DNA of 38,149 nt, taken from contig NZ_BSSQ01000022.1 in the NCBI RefSeq assembly GCF_030161375.1, positions 1 through 38,149 on the forward strand, given 5' to 3'. The position numbers were made by a program, and so were the translations under genes. Below, in pieces: positions 37,766 through 38,149 of the stretch (the first letter of the stretch is position 1; every line of letters starts with the position of its first letter). This stretch comes from Paenibacillus glycanilyticus. Lineage in GTDB: Bacteria; Bacillota; Bacilli; Paenibacillales; Paenibacillaceae. Under the pieces are notes generated by a model. That model was not told the DNA's origin. It did no database searches and worked only from the letters and a program-made list of their open reading frames with translations.

Positions 37766-38149
37766 ATGGAATTGCAGACTTTATTGAACACGGTATGGTA
37801 CCGTCGAATCCGGCAGCTCTTTGAATTTGGCTATCAGCAGGCGATGTCCTGTATATTCCCGGTTATGATATTTGCTTCATTGGCTGTTACCAAGGTCGTA
37901 TCCATTCCTTACTTTCACCGCTATGATCTATTGCTGCTCATTTGTCTCGCCGCGCAAGTCGGTATGGTGGCCTTTAAGCTGGAAACGATAGACGAGTTAA
38001 AAGTCATTTGCATGTTCCATATTATCGGACTCATGCTGGAGCTGTTCAAGGTGCATATGGGATCCTGGTCATATCCGGGAGAAGGCTGGTCGAAGCTGTT
38101 TGGGGTGCCGCTATACCAGCTAATAGCTTGTCAACTTTACCAGCAAAAC
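37766..38149 (+). CDS. DUF817 family membrane protein (5' part, runs off the window)
   Basis: The first 128 codons encode a protein with several hydrophobic segments (about residues 27-47, 53-70 and 83-97). The LETIDELKVICMFHIIGLML and LFKVHMGSWSYPGEGWSKLF stretches are typical of the DUF817 family. Its function is unknown. AAGGAGG lies 8 bases before the ATG at 37766; an ATG at 37760 is too close to it. After GVPLY (about residue 116) the predicted protein no longer looks like the family as I remember it, although the frame stays open to the window edge. Confidence 0.75.
   Translation, partial: MELQTLLNTVWYRRIRQLFEFGYQQAMSCIFPVMIFASLAVTKVVSIPYFHRYDLLLLICLAAQVGMVAFKLETIDELKVICMFHIIGLMLELFKVHMGSWSYPGEGWSKLFGVPLYQLIACQLYQQN

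Overview
The window is a chromosomal segment of an endospore-forming member of the Bacillales, most likely Paenibacillus or a close relative in the Paenibacillaceae. This rests on gene order (5S rRNA end, csfB, yaaO, tmk, darA, yaaR, holB, ricT, yabA, yabB, rsmI, abrB, tatD, yabE, rnmV, rsmA, yabG, veg, sspF, ispE, purR, ridA, spoVG, glmU, ctc, pth, fin, mfd, spoVT, yabN, HU, rqcP), on the many sporulation genes, and on frequent TTG starts behind strong Shine-Dalgarno sites. Taxonomy is an inference from recalled gene order, not from a search.

Layout. 1-8.1 kb: the end of an rRNA operon, a small membrane protein, the sigma-G inhibitor csfB, a PLP decarboxylase, then a tight replication and RNA-modification operon (tmk to rsmI). 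8.1-10.8 kb: abrB on the minus strand behind a strong sigma-A promoter and tandem Spo0A boxes, divergent from an HD-domain phosphohydrolase that sits where B. subtilis has metS, then tatD. 10.8-14.2 kb: a ydaO-type cyclic-di-AMP riboswitch with terminator ahead of the cell-wall gene yabE, then rnmV and rsmA. 14.2-15.05 kb: an 865-base gene-free island with a 61-bp tandem repeat, an extensively foldable region and a structured element that recurs near 32 kb. 15.05-26.4 kb: yabG, veg (two tandem consensus promoters), sspF, ispE, purR (with PurBoxes), ridA, spoVG (sigma-H promoter), glmU, ctc, pth, fin, mfd. 26.4-36 kb: prsA-like lipoprotein, an SPFH protein paired with a tiny Arc-like protein, spoVT, then an accessory block (AraC regulator, alpha-galactosidase melA, GyrI-like protein, glycerate kinase) where B. 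subtilis has yabM, and yabN/mazG. 36.2-38.1 kb: HU, rqcP, an unknown membrane protein and the start of a DUF817 membrane protein.

The most interesting observation is a family of three structured elements (14840-14947 +, 32203-32319 -, 32511-32621 +). Each is about 110 bp. Their stems differ in sequence between copies but stay base-paired, while the internal-loop segments are nearly identical, which is what a selected RNA (or single-stranded DNA) structure looks like. I do not recognise the family. Other points of note are the cyclic-di-AMP riboswitch and the receptor gene darA in the same window, the tandem 0A-boxes between abrB and the HD gene, and the absence of prs, metS, yazA and yabM from their usual places.
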